DNA of 64,000 nt from Thinopyrum elongatum (taxonomy: Eukaryota; Streptophyta; Magnoliopsida; Poales; Poaceae): positions 196,158,076 to 196,222,075 of the forward strand of contig CM022298.1 of the NCBI GenBank assembly GCA_011799875.1, in the 5' to 3' direction. Under the pieces are notes generated by a model. It saw nothing but the letters and a program-made list of their open reading frames with translations. It was not told the DNA's origin and did no database searches. Position numbers and translations under genes: made by a program. Shown here piece after piece: positions 45,537 through 57,528 of the stretch; position 1 is the stretch's first letter, and every line of letters starts with the position of its first letter.

Positions 45537-47307
45537 TGTTGGGGAACGTTGCATGCAAAACAAAAAAAAATCTACGCACACGCAAGATCTATCCATGGAG
45601 ATGCACAGCAATGAGAGGGGAGAGTATGTCTACGTACCCTCGTATACCGTTTAGAGAAAGCGTTTATTAACGCGGTTGATGTAGTCAAACTTCTTCGCGA
45701 TCCAACCGATCAAGTACCGAACGTACGGCACCTCCGCGTTCAGCACACGTTCAGCTCGATGACGTCCTCGCCTTCTTGATCCAGCAAGAATGGCGAACTA
45801 GTAGATGAGTTCCGGCAACATGACGGTGTGGTGACGGCGATGGTGAACTCGTTCCCGCAGGGCTTCGCCGAGCACTGTGAAGAAACTGGACGGAGGACTA
45901 AATTGTGGAGAGGGGCGCCACACACGGCTAAGAGATTGTCGTTGGTTTTGTGTGGCGCCCCCTCCCTCATATATATATAGGTGCGGGAGGGGAGGCATCC
46001 AGGAGGCACCCCAAGGGTGGCCGGCTAGCCCCCTTGGGCTCCTGCCCTCTAGCGCCCCCTTCCTTGTATGCCTGCGGGGGGAAGGCAGGAGGAGGTGGCC
46101 CCCCTTCCTTCCTCCTAGGTGGAGGGAAGGAAAGAGGGGCTAGCCCTCCCCCTTTTCCATCCCTAGGGCTGGTGGCCAAGGGAAGGGGCGCGCCAGCCCC
46201 TTGTGGGCTGGTGTGTTCCCCCCTCTTGGCCCATAAGGCCCATTAACCTCCCGGGGCTTCCCGGAACCCCTTCCGGTGATCCGATGACTACCCGATAAAC
46301 TCCGAAACCTTTCCGGTGTCCAAATGGCATCATCCTATATATCAATATTTACCTCCAGACCATTCTGGAGCTCCTCGTCATGTCCGTGATCTCATCCGGG
46401 ACTCCGAACAACATTCGGTCACCAAATCACATAACTCATATAATACTATACCGTCAATGAACGTTAAGCGTGCGGACCCTACGGGTTCGAGAATGATGTA
46501 GACATGACCGAGACGCCTCTCCTATCAATAACCAATAGCGGAACCTAGATGCCCATATTGGTTCCTACATATTCTACGAAGATCTTTATCGGTCGAACCT
46601 TTATGACAACATACGTAATTCCCTTTGTGTGTCGGTATGTTACTTGCCCGAGATTCGATCGTCGGTATCTTCATACCTAGTTCAATCTCGTTACCGGCAA
46701 GTCTCTTTACTCATTTCATAATGCATCATCTCATAACTAACTCCTTAGTCACTTTGCTTGCAAGCTTCTTGTGATGTGTATTACCGAGAGGGCCCAGAGA
46801 TACCTCTCCGATACACGGAGTGACAAATCATAATCTCGATCCATGCCAACTCAACAGGCACCTTCGGAGATACCTGTAGAGCAACTTTATGATCACCCAG
46901 TTACGTTGTGATGTTTGATAGCACACAAGGTATTCCTCCGGTATCCGGGAGTTGCATGATCTCATAGTCGAAGGAATATGTATTTGACATTAAGAAAGCA
47001 ATAGCAATAAACTGAACGATCATATGCTAAGCTAACGGATGGGTCTTGTCCATCACATCATTCTCCAAATGATGTGATCCCGTTATCAAGTGACAACACA
47101 TGTCCATGGTTAGGAAACCTTAACCATCTTTGATCAACGAGCTAGTCTAGTAGAGGCTTACTAGGGACACAGTATTTGTTTATGTATCCACACATGTATT
47201 TAAGTTTCTGATCAATACAATTCTAGCATGAATAATAAACCTTTATCATGAATAAGGAAATATAATAATAACAACTTTATTATTGCCTCTAGGGCATATT
47301 TCCATCA
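45537..47307 (-). repeat. Angela 3' LTR, first copy (1771 bp)
   Basis: On the plus strand it begins TGTTGGGGAACGTTGCATGC and ends GGGCATATTTCCATCA, the reverse of an Angela LTR. The polypurine tract GTGCAAATGGGAGAC (minus strand, 47308-47322) abuts its end. Confidence 0.92.
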
Positions 47308-47327
47308 GTCTCCCATTTGCACTAGAG

Positions 47328-48917
47328 TCAATAATCTAGATTACATTGTAATGAATCTAACACCCATGGAGTCTGGTGCTGATCATGTTTTGCTCGCGGA
47401 AGAGGCTTAGTCAACGGGTCTGCTACATTCAGATCTGTATGTATTTTGCAAATTTCTATGTCTCCATCCTTGACCTTTTCACGAATGGAGTTGAAGCGTC
47501 TCATGATGTGTTTTGTCCTCTTGTGAAACCTGGATTCCTTCGTTAAGGCAATTGCTCCAGTGTTGTCACAAACGATTTTCATTGGACCCGATGCACTAGG
47601 TATTACACCCAGATTGGATATGAACTCCTTCATCCAACTCCTACATGTGATGCTTCCGAAGCAGCTATGTACTCTGCTTCACACGTAGATCCCGCCATGA
47701 CGCTCTGCTTGGAACTGCACCAACTGACAGCTCCACCATTCAATATAAATACGTATCCGGTTTGTGACTTAGAGTCATCCGGATCAGTGTCGAAGCTGGC
47801 ATCGACGTAACCATTTACGATGAGCTCTTCGTCACCTCCATAAATGAGAAACATATCCTTGGTCCTTTTTAGGTACTTTACGATGTTCTTGACCACTGTC
47901 CAGTGATCCACTCCTGGATTACTTTGGTACCTCCCTGCCAAACTTATGGCAAGGCACACATCAGGTCTGGTACACACCATAGCATACATGATAGAACCTA
48001 TGGCTGAGGCATAGGGAATGACTTCCATTTTCTCTCTATCTTCTGCAGTGGTTGGGCTTTGAGTCTGACTCAATTTCACACCTTGTAACACAGGCAAGAA
48101 CCCTTTCTTTGATTGATCCATTTTGAACTTCTTCAAAACTTTGTCAAGGTACGTGCTTTGTGGAATTCCTATTAAGCGTCTTGATCTATCTCTATAGATC
48201 TTGATGCCCAATATATAAGCAGCTTCACCGAGGTCTTTCATTGAAAAATTCTTATTCAAGTATCCTTTTATGCTATCCAGAAATTCTATATCATTTCCAA
48301 TCAACAATATGTCATCCACATATAATATCAGAAATGCTATAGAGCTCCCACTCACTTTCTTATAAATACAGGCTTGACGTAAGTCTGTATAAAACCATAT
48401 GCTTTGATCACCTCATCAAAGCGTATATTCCAACTTCGAGATGCTTGCACCAGTCCATAGATGTATCACTGGAGCTTGCACACTTTGTTAGCACCTTTAG
48501 GATCGACAAAACCTTCTGGTTGCATCATATACAACTCTTCTTTAAGAAATCCATTAAGGAATGCAGTTTTGACGTCCATTTGCCAGATTTCATAATTATA
48601 AAATGTGACAATTGCTAACATGATTCGGACAAACTTAAGCATCGCTACGGGTGAGAAAGTCTCATCGTAGTCAACCCCTTTAATTTGTCGAAAACCTTTT
48701 GCGACAAGTCGAGCTTTGTAGATAGTGACATTACCATCAGCGTCTGTCTTCTTCTTGAAGATCCATTTATTCTCAATGGCTTGCCGATCATCGGGCAAGT
48801 CCACCAAAGTCCATACTTTGTTCTCATACATGGATCCTATCTCAGATTTCATGGCCTCAAGCCATTTATCGGAATCTAGGCTCATCATAGCTTCTTCATA
48901 GTTCGTAGGTTCGCCAT
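47328..48917 (-). pseudogene. Angela RT and RNase H remnant (first copy)
   Basis: Reverse transcriptase motifs run leftward: SEIGSMYENKVWTLVDLPDD, ARLVAKGFRQ, QMDVKTAFLNG, then a TGA at 48463-48465. YVDDILLIGND (about 48310-48340) and RNase H (YVDASFDTDPDD, STCEAEYIAASEA) follow. A frameshift near 47635 precedes the final RNase H segment (CDNTGAIALTKE, HTDLNVADPLTKPL), which ends at 47328. The missing 5' side (integrase, protease, gag) was separated by the insertion at 48918. Confidence 0.88.
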
Positions 48918-49787
48918 TGTCGGATTCAGGGCTCCGCAGACCCAAGAAAGGTTCGAACTCTGGGGCGTGTGCGAAGAACTCAACCTATCTAGCCAACCAG
49001 CTCGTCGCCCTACGGCCTAGCTTGAGGAACAAGGAAGAAGATGAACACGACAGTTTACCCAGGTTCGGGCCACCTTGCGGTGTAAGACCCTACTCCTGCT
49101 TTGTGGTGGATTTGCCTCACGAGGGGCTGAGGATGAACAAGTACAAGGGATGAACAACCTCGCGAGGTCTGCTCTGGTGAGGGTGGAAAGGATCCGATCC
49201 CAGGGGGTTCGTCCTGCTCTACGGTGGTGGCTAGCCTATATTTATAGTGGCCTTGGTCCTCTTCCCAAAATGTAGGCGGGAAGGGATTCCACAACGGCCA
49301 ATTTGAAAGGGGACAAGTAGTACATCTTATCCTGACGAAAGGTGGTCTTCGCCTGCAAAGCTTCTAGCGTGACGCTGCGGTGGGCTTGGTGATGAAATCC
49401 GTCCTGCCATCCTGGTGGTCTTGGTCTCATTGCACAGGAATGGAAACCTTTGCCTGAGTCCTCGGGAACCCACGCCTGCACTTGCCTCCTTAGCACCAAA
49501 GAGGAAACTGTCTCCTCTGCGCCCGCCTGGCCCTGGTCGTCATGGCTTGCGTCACCGCAACCTCATGAGATTTGGGCACCTGCATAGGAATCTCCGCTCC
49601 TCAGGAGGCAGCCTGGGGAGGCCGCTCCCTCGGGAGGTCTTGGCGTCGTCTCCCTCGCGAGGCTTGGCCCTTCATGAGGGTCTTGTCTTGGTAGTCTTGT
49701 AGATGGGCCGTACCAGGCCATCGATGAAGCCACGCCATGGGCTGCAGGCAGGTAAGTCTGGGTACCCTGCTTCCCAGAACGCCGATA
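48918..49787 (-). repeat. 3' LTR of the Tat-type Gypsy element (870 bp)
   Basis: On the plus strand it starts TGTCGGATTCAGGGCTCC inside Angela RT sequence and ends CGCCGATA. The minus strand has TATCGG where TGTCGG is expected, so one terminal base has changed. The end is set by the polypurine tract that follows. Confidence 0.75.
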
Positions 49788-49801
49788 GTAGCCCCCGGGA
49801 C
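49788..49801 (-). other. Polypurine tract of the Tat-type Gypsy element
   Basis: The minus strand GTCCCGGGGGCTAC lies directly before the LTR start, a typical arrangement for this kind of element. Confidence 0.7.
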
Positions 49802-50126
49802 CAAGGCGCACTTGGACTTGGCTCCGAGGCGAAGCCAGAGGGCAAGGGCGAAGCACCGCGGGCCCCAATCGCCTGCGGACCAGGCTGACGCGTGGCACTT
49901 GATGGGACGTGGGCGTCTCCACTTCCCCATGCCGCCTTGGCAACTGCTCGACTTGACAACTACCTGGTGCATGCAAAAAGGCCATCATTGCTTGGGGCGT
50001 GAGAGGTCGGCGGTTAGCCTTCCTTCGCCTATAAATGGGAGAGGGGGGCGGAGCCCCCAGCTCATCTTCATCTTCTTGCCGCTCGCTCCTTCTTATTCTT
50101 CGTTTCGCCATCTTGCCAGAGCATCC
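49802..50126 (+). promoter_or_regulatory. Leader and TATA-like promoter of the antisense ORF
   Basis: This stretch between the polypurine tract and the ATG at 50127 is GC-rich and has a TATA-like box CCTATAAATGGG at about 50029, roughly 100 bp before the ATG. A CT-rich leader follows (CTTCTTGCCGCTCGCTCC). It looks like a plant core promoter facing opposite to the retrotransposon. Confidence 0.5.
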
Positions 50127-50654
50127 ATGGCACCAGTGAGGAGGTTCTCGGCCACCGAGAAGGGAAAGGCCCCACAAGAGGGACCAGGCTCGCCGTCGCC
50201 CAAGAGGGGCCGCGGCCGTCCCCGCAAGCACGCTGCGACGCCAGCGATGGCTCCCCGAGGGCGTAGGCGCACCCCTTCGAAGGCTGGCGCCGCCTCCGAC
50301 AGTCATGGGGGCGCTCCCTCCCGCGGTGGGGGCTCCTGCGGCCGGGGTGGCCGTGGCTAAGGAGGAAGGCATGCTGCAGCCATTTGGCCACCGTGCCCGT
50401 GATCCCATTCGGCCGATGCACCCTCGGAGTTTGTGGTGTGGGCGGAGAGGCCCGCGGGCGTCTGGTTCCAGCTCCCACGCTTCCTCCCGGGCGCGCTGCC
50501 GGTCGGGGGACCTGGCGGCCTCTGGTTGTAGGCCGATGGCTGCTGCAGCAGGGCCTCGTGGGTGGAGGTCGAGGTCACCCCCGCCGGCAACGTGTTCCTG
50601 AACCGCGGGTGGCAGCCGTTTGCTCGCGCACGCGGCCTGCAGGGGAGGTGTACC

Positions 50655-52423
50655 TGTTGGGAATCGTTGCATGGAAAAAACAAAAAAAATCTACGCACAC
50701 GCAATGATCTATCCATGGAGATGCATAGCAATGAGGGGGAGAGTGTGTCTACGTACCCTCGTAGACCGTAAGCGGAAGTGTTTCACAACGCGGTTGATGT
50801 AGTCGAACTTTCTTCGTGCTCCACTGATCGAGTACCGAACGTACGGCACCTCCGAGTTCTGCACACGTTCAGCTCGGTGACGTCCCTCACCTTCTTGATC
50901 CAGCAAGACGTCGAGGTAGTAGATGAGTTCCGTCAGCACGACGGCGTGGTGACGGTGATGGTGAAGTGATCTCCGCAGGGCTTCACCTAAGCACTACGAA
51001 AATATGACCGAGGTAGTAAACGGTGGAGGGGGGCGCCGCACACGGCTAAGACAATGTTGTGTCCTTGTGTGGCGCCCCCTCACCACATATATATAGGTGG
51101 GAGGGGAGGAGGCAGCCCCTAGGGCGCCCCAAGAGACTTGGCGGCAGCCCTAGGGCTGCTGCCTTGCCCTGCGCCCCCCTTTCCTTATATGAAGAAGGGG
51201 GAAGGAAAGAGGGGGGGGGGGGGGAGGGAAGGAAGGGGGAGTCCTACTCCACACTTTCCTTTCCCTCCCCTCTTTCCTTCTCCTCCTCATAGGCCGGCCT
51301 CTATAGGGGGCACACCATCCCCTTGTGGGCTGGTGTGTTCCCTCTCCTGGCCCATAAGGCCCATATCTTTGCCGGGGGTGCCCGAAACTCCTTTCCGGTG
51401 ACCTGATAAGTACCCAGTATCCTCCGTAACACTTCTGGTGTCCGAATACCATCATCCTATATATCATTCTTTACCACTCGACCATTTTAAGACTCCTCGT
51501 TATGTCCGTGATCTCATTCGGGACTCCGAACAACATTCGGTCACCAAATCACATAACTCATATAATACTATATCATCATCGAACATTAAGCGTGCGGACC
51601 CTACGGGTTCGAGAACTATGTAGACATGCCCGAGACACCTCTCCGGTCAATAACCAATAGCGGAACCTGGATGCTCATATTGTCTCCCACATATTCTACG
51701 AAGATCTTTATCGGTCGAACAGTTATGACAACATACGTAATTCCCTTTGTCAATCAGTATGTTACTTGCCCGAGATTCGATCGTCGGTATCTTCATACCT
51801 AGTTCAATCTTGTTACCGGCAAGTCTCTTTACTTGTTCCATAATACATCACCTCATGACTAACTCCTTAGTCATTTTCTTGCAAGCTTATGATGTGTATT
51901 ACCGAGAGGGCCTAGAGATACCTCTCCGAAATTCGGAGTGACAAATCCTAATCTCGATCTATGCCAACTCAACAAACACCTTCGGAGATACCTGTAGAGC
52001 ATCTTTATGATCACCCAGTTACGTTGTGACATTTGATAGCACACAGAGTATTCCTCCGGTATCCGGGAGTTGCATAATCTCATAGTCGAAGGAATATGAT
52101 TTGACATGAATAAAGCAATAGCAATAAAACTGAACGATCATTATGCTTAGCTAACGGGTGGGTCTTGTCCATCACATCATTCTCCTAATGATGTGATCCC
52201 GTTATCAAATGACAACACATGTCCATGGTTAGGAAACCTTAACCATCTTTGATCAACGAGCTAGTCTAGTAGAGGCTTACTAGGGACACGGTATTTGTTT
52301 ATGTATTCACACATGTATTTAAGTTTTCGATCAATACAATTCTAGCATGAAATAAACCTTTATCATGAATAAGGAAATATAAAATAACAACTTTATTATT
52401 GCCTCTAGGGCATATTTCCTTCA
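50655..52423 (-). repeat. 3' LTR (left) of the complete Angela element
   Basis: It is 1769 bp long, starts TGTTGGGAATCGTTGCATGG and ends CATATTTCCTTCA. It carries a run of about 15 G near 51212-51226 that is much shorter (6 G) in the right LTR. The minus-strand polypurine tract GTGCAAGTGGGAGAC abuts its right end at 52424. Confidence 0.94.
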
Positions 52424-52747
52424 GTCTCCCACTTGCACTAGAGTCAATAATCTAGTTCACATTGCCATGTGATTTAACACTAATAGTTCACATCGTCATG
52501 TGATTTAACACCCATAGTTCACATCACCATGTGACCAACACCCAAAGGGTTTACTAGAGTCAATAATCTAGTTCACATTGCTATCTGATCAACACCCAAA
52601 GAGTACTAAGGTGTGATCATGTTTTGCTTGTGAGAGAAGTTTAGTCAACGGGTCTGTCACATTCAGATCCGTATGTATATTTGCAAATTTTTATGTCTAC
52701 AATGCTCTACATGGTGCTACTCTAGCTAATTGCTCCCACTTTCAATA

Positions 52748-53912
52748 TGTATCCAGATTGAGACTCAGAGTCATCTGGATCGGTGTAAAAGCTTGCATCG
52801 ACGTAACTCTTTACGACGAACTCTTTATCACCTCCATAACCGAGAAATATTTCCTTAGTCCTATAAGAATAATTTTGACGGCTGTCTAGTGATCTACTCC
52901 TGGATCACTATTGTACCCCCTTGCCAAACTCATGGCAAGGTACACAACAGGTTTGGTACACAACATGGCATACTTTATAGAACCTATGGCTGAGGCATAG
53001 GGAATGACTTTCATTCTCTCTCTATCTTCTGCCGTGATCGGGCTTTGAGTCTTACTCAATTTCACACCTTGCAACATAGCAAGAACCCTTTCTTTGGCTG
53101 ATCCATTTTGAACTTCTTCAAAACTTTATCAAGGTACGTGCTTTGTGAAAGTCCTATTAAGCGTCTCGATCTATCCCTATAGATCTTGATGCATAATATA
53201 TAAGCAGCTTCACCGAGGTCTTTCATTGAAAAATTCTTATTCAAGTATCCTTTTATGCTATCCAGAAATTCTATATCATTTCCAATCAACAATATGTCAT
53301 CCACATATAATATCAGAAATGCTATAGAGCTCCCACTCACTTTCTTGAAAATTCAGGCTTCACCGAAAGTCTGTATAAAACCATATGCTTTGATCACCTC
53401 ATCAAAGCGTATACTCCAACTCCGAGATTCTTGCACCAGTCCATAGATGGATCGCTGGAGCTTGCACACTTTGTTAGCACCTTTAGGATCGACAAAACCT
53501 TCTGGTTGCATCATATACAACTCTTCTTTAATATATCCATTAAGGAATGCAGTTTTGACGTCCATTTGCCAGATTTCATAAAATGCGGCAATTGCTAACA
53601 TGATTTGGACGGACTTTAAGCATCGCTACGGGTGAGAAAGTCTCATCGTAGTCAACTCCTTTGAACTTGTTGAAAACCTTTTGCGACAAGTCGAGCTTTA
53701 TAGACGGTAACATCACCATCAGCATCACTCTTCTTCTTGAAGATCCATTTATTTTGTATGGCTTGCCGATCATCGGGCAAATCCACCAAAGTCCACACTT
53801 TGTTCTCATACATGGATCCTATCTCAGATTTCATGGCCTCAAGCCATCTGTCGGAATCTTGGCTCATCATAGCTTCTTCATAGTTCGTAGGTTCGCCTTG
53901 GTCTAGTAACAT
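52748..53912 (-). pseudogene. Angela reverse transcriptase remnant; RNase H mostly deleted
   Basis: RT is split over several frames: GEPTNYEEAMMSQDSDRWLE (from about 53895), QMDVKTAFLNGYIKEELYMM (near 53570), YVDDILLIGND (near 53310) and QSPITAEDRERMKVIPYASA (near 53030). After that, the sequence between about 52690 and 52750 jumps from the tail of RNase H to near its start. Most of RNase H, including the STCEAEY region, has been deleted. The element could not replicate on its own. Confidence 0.85.
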
Positions 53913-54060
53913 GACTTCCAGTACAGGATTCCCGTACCACTCTGGTGCGGATCGTGTTCTGGTTGACCTACGAGGTTCTGTAGTAACTTGATCCGAAGTT
54001 TAATGATCATCATCATTAGCTTCCTCTCTAGTTGGTGTAGGCATCATGAGAATGGTTTTT

Positions 54061-55212
54061 CTATGATGTGCTACTTTCCAATTTGAGAGAAGGTACAATT
54101 ACCTCATCAAGTTCTACTTTCCTCCCACTCACTTCTTTCGAGAGAAACTCCTTCTCTAGAAAGGTTCCAATCTTGGCAACAAAGATCTTGCCTTCGGATC
54201 TGTGGTAGAAGGTGTACCCAATTGTTTCCTTAGGGTATCCTATGAAGACGCACTTATCCGATTTGGGTTCGAGCTTATCAGGCTGAAGCCTTTTGACATA
54301 AGTGTCGCAACCCCAAACTTTAAGAAACGACAGCTTAGGTTTCTTGCCAAACCATAGTTCATACGGTGTCGTCTCAACGGATTTAGACGGTGCCCTATTT
54401 AACGTGAATGCAGCTGTCTCTAATGCATAACCCCAAAATGATAGTGGTAAATTGGTAAGAGACATCATAGATCGCACCATATCTAATAAAGTATGGTTAC
54501 GACGTTCGGACACACCATTACGCCGTGGTGTTCTAGGTGGCGTGAGTTGTGAAACAATTCCACATTGTTTTAAATGAAGGCCAAACTCGTAACTCAAATA
54601 TTCGCCTTCGCGATCGGATCGTAGAAACTTTATTTTCTTGTTACGATGAGTCTCAACTTCACTCTGAAATTCTTTGAACTTTTCAAATGTTTCAGACTTG
54701 TGTTTCATCAATTAGATATACCCATATCTACTCAAATCATCAGTGAAGGTGAGAGAATAATGATACCCGCCGCGTGCTTCAATACTCATCGGACCGCATA
54801 CATCGGTATGTATTATTTCCAATAAGTCATTAGCTCGCTCCATTGTTCTGGAGAACAGAGTTTTAGTCATCTTGCCCATGAGGCATGGTTCACAAGTATC
54901 AAATGATTCATAATCAAGTGATTCCAAAAGCCCATCTACATGGAGTTTCTTCATGCGCTTTACACCAATATGACCTAAACGGCGGTGCCACAAATATGTT
55001 GCACTATCATTATCAACTTTGTATCTTTTGGCATCAATATTATGAATATGTGTATCACTATGATGGAGATTCAATAAACCATTTACATTGAGTGTATGAC
55101 CATAGAAGGTTTTATTCATGTAAATAGAGCAACAATTATTCTCTGACTTAGATGAATAACCGTATCGCAATAAACATGATCCAATCATATTCATGCTCAA
55201 CGCAAACACCAA
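54061..55212 (-). pseudogene. Angela GAG-pre-integrase and integrase remnant
   Basis: The GAG-pre-integrase zinc region (LWHRRLGHIGVKRMKKLH, CEPCLMGK) starts near 55010. The integrase core has its three acidic residues: HTDVCGPM (about 54815), RSDREGEY (about 54615) and NGVSERRN (about 54520). A TAG/TAA-type stop lies at 54712-54714 between the first and second parts. The segment after it runs open for 216 codons. The catalytic residues are intact although the frame is not. Confidence 0.87.
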
Positions 55213-55239
55213 ATAACATTTATTTATTTAGGTCCAATA

Positions 55240-56256
55240 CTAATCCCGAAGGTAGAGGGAGTGTGCGATGGTGATCTTATCAACCTTGGAATCACTTCCA
55301 ACACACATCGTCACCTCGTCATTAACTAGTCTCTGTTCATTTTGCAACTCCTGTTTCGAGTTACTAATCTTAGCAACTGAACCGGTATCAAATACCCAGG
55401 GGCTACTATGAACACTAGTAAAATACACATTAGTAACATGTATATCAAATATACCTTTGTTCACTTTGCCATCCTTCTTATCCGCCAAGTATTTGGGGCA
55501 GTTCCACTTCCAGTGACCATTTCCTTCGTAGTAGAAGCACTCAGTTTCAGGCTTAGGTCCAGCTTTGAGCTTCTTCACGGGAGTGACAACTTGCTTGCCA
55601 TTCTTCTTGAAGTTCCCCTTTCCCTTGCCCTTTTTCTTGAAACTAGTGGTCTTGTTAACCATCAACACTTGATGCTCTTTCTTGATTTCTACCTTCGCCG
55701 ATTTTAGCATCGCGAAGAGCTTGGGAATCGTTTTCGTCATCCCTTGCATATTATAGTTCATCACGAAGTTCTAGTAGCTTAGTGATAGTGACTAAAGAAT
55801 TCTGTCAATCACTATCTTATCTGGAAGATTAACTCCCACTTGGTTCAAGCGATTGTAGTACTCAGACATTCTGAACACATGCTCACTAGCTGAGCTATTC
55901 TCCTCCATCTTGTAGGCAAAGTACTTGTCAGAGGTCTCACACCTCTCGACACGGGAATGAGTCTGAAATACCAATTTCAGCTCTTGGAACATCTCATATG
56001 CTCCGTGGCGTTCAAAACGTCTTTGGAGCCCCGATTCTAAGCCGTAAAGCATGGCGCACTAAATTATCAAGTAGTCATCATATCGAGCTTGTAAAACGTT
56101 CATAACGTCCGCATCAGCTCCTGCAATAGGTCTGTCACCTAGCAGTGCATCAAGGACATAATTCTTCTGTGCAGCAATGAGGATAATCCTCAGATCACGG
56201 ACCCAGTCCGCATCATTGCTACTATCATCTTTCAACTTAGTTTTCTCTAAGAACAT
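55240..56256 (-). pseudogene. Angela gag and protease remnant
   Basis: The gag part reads LKDDSSNDADWVRDLRIILI (near 56235) and then LKLVFQTHSRVERCETSDKY (near 55970). The CCHC nucleic-acid knuckle is CFYYEGNGHWKWNC (about 55500-55540): the second Cys has become Tyr. The aspartic protease motif WVFDTGS (about 55388-55405) follows. Frames break near 56055 and 55780. Confidence 0.85.
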
Positions 56257-57509
56257 ATCAAAATAAAACAGGGGAGCTATACATGAGCTATTGATCTACA
56301 ACATAGATATGCAAATACTATCAGGACTAAGTTCATGATAAATTAAGTTCAATTAATCAAATTACTTAAGAACTCCCAATTAAATAGACATCCCTTAAGT
56401 CATCTAAGTGATACGTGATCCAAATCAACTAACCCATGTCCGATCATCACGTGAGATGGGGTAGTCATCAATGGTGAACATCTCTATGTTGATCATATCT
56501 ACTATATGATTCATGTTCGACCTTTCGGTCTCCAGTGTTCCGAGGCCATGTCTGTACATGCTAGGCTCATCAAGTTTAACCCAAGTATTCTGCATGTGCA
56601 AAACTGTCTTACACCCGTTGTATGTGAACGTAGAGTCTATCACACCCGATCATCACGTGGTGTCTCAACACGACGAACTATAGCAATGGTGCATACTCAG
56701 GGAGAACACTTTTACCTTGAAATTTAGTGAAGGGATCATCTTATAATGCTACCGCCGTACTAAGCAAAATAAGATGCATAATAGATAAACATCACATGCA
56801 ATCAAAATATGTGACATGATATGGCCATCATCATCTCGTGCTTTTGATCTCCATCTCCAAAGCATCGTCATGATCTCCATCATCACTGGCTCGACACCTT
56901 GATCTCCATCGTTGCGCCGTGGACGTCTCGCCAACTATTGCTTCTACAACTATCGCTAACGCATAGTGATAAAGTAAAGCAATTACATGGCATTTGCATT
57001 TCATACAATAAAGAGACAACCATAAGGCTCCTGCCAGTTGCCGATAACTTACAAAACATGATCATCTCATACAATAACGTATATCACATCATGTCTTGAC
57101 CATATCACATCACAACATGCCCTGCAAAAACAAGTTAGACGTCCTCTACTTTGTTGTTGCAAGTTTTACGTGGCTGCTACGGGCTTCTAGCAAGAACCGT
57201 TCTTACCTACGCATAAAACCACAATGGTGTTTCATCAAGTTTGCTGTTTTAACCTTCTTCAAGGACCGGCCACAGTCAAATTCGATTCAACTAAAGTAGG
57301 AGAAACAGACACCCGCCAGCCACCTTTATGCAAAACTAGTTGCATGTCTGTCAGTGGAAACGGTCTCATGTGCGTGGACATGTAAGGTTGGTCCGGGCCG
57401 CTTCATCCCACAATACCACCGCATCAAAATAAGACGTTGGTGGTAAGCAGTATGACTATCACTGCCCACAACTCTTTGTGTTCTACTCATGCATATCATC
57501 TACGCATAG
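56257..57509 (-). other. 5' leader of the complete Angela element
   Basis: About 1.25 kb of non-coding sequence lies between the primer binding site and the gag start. This is typical of the Angela/BARE leader. Short ORFs in it are not supported as genes. Confidence 0.7.
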
Positions 57510-57527
57510 ACCTGCCTCATGATGCCA
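57510..57527 (-). other. Primer binding site of the complete Angela element (degenerate)
   Basis: The minus strand has TGGCATCATGAGGCAGG right after the 5' LTR, where Angela normally has TGGTATCAGAGC-type sequence complementary to initiator methionine tRNA. Two or more changes are visible. Confidence 0.7.
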
Positions 57528-57528
57528 C

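Larger units (their letters stand above)
45537..48917 (-). mobile_element. Angela-type Copia element, 3' half (first copy)
   Basis: A 3' LTR (45537-47307) is followed by a polypurine tract and by RNase H and RT coding sequence on the minus strand. It is cut at 48917/48918 by the Tat-type Gypsy LTR. Its 5' half must lie to the right of the window. A candidate left duplication is TGATG (45532-45536). Confidence 0.88.

Noticed and set aside
45740..46345. Overlapping Pro/Gly-rich frames in the first Angela LTR
   Set aside because: They are LTR sequence; similar frames appear in the other Angela LTRs.
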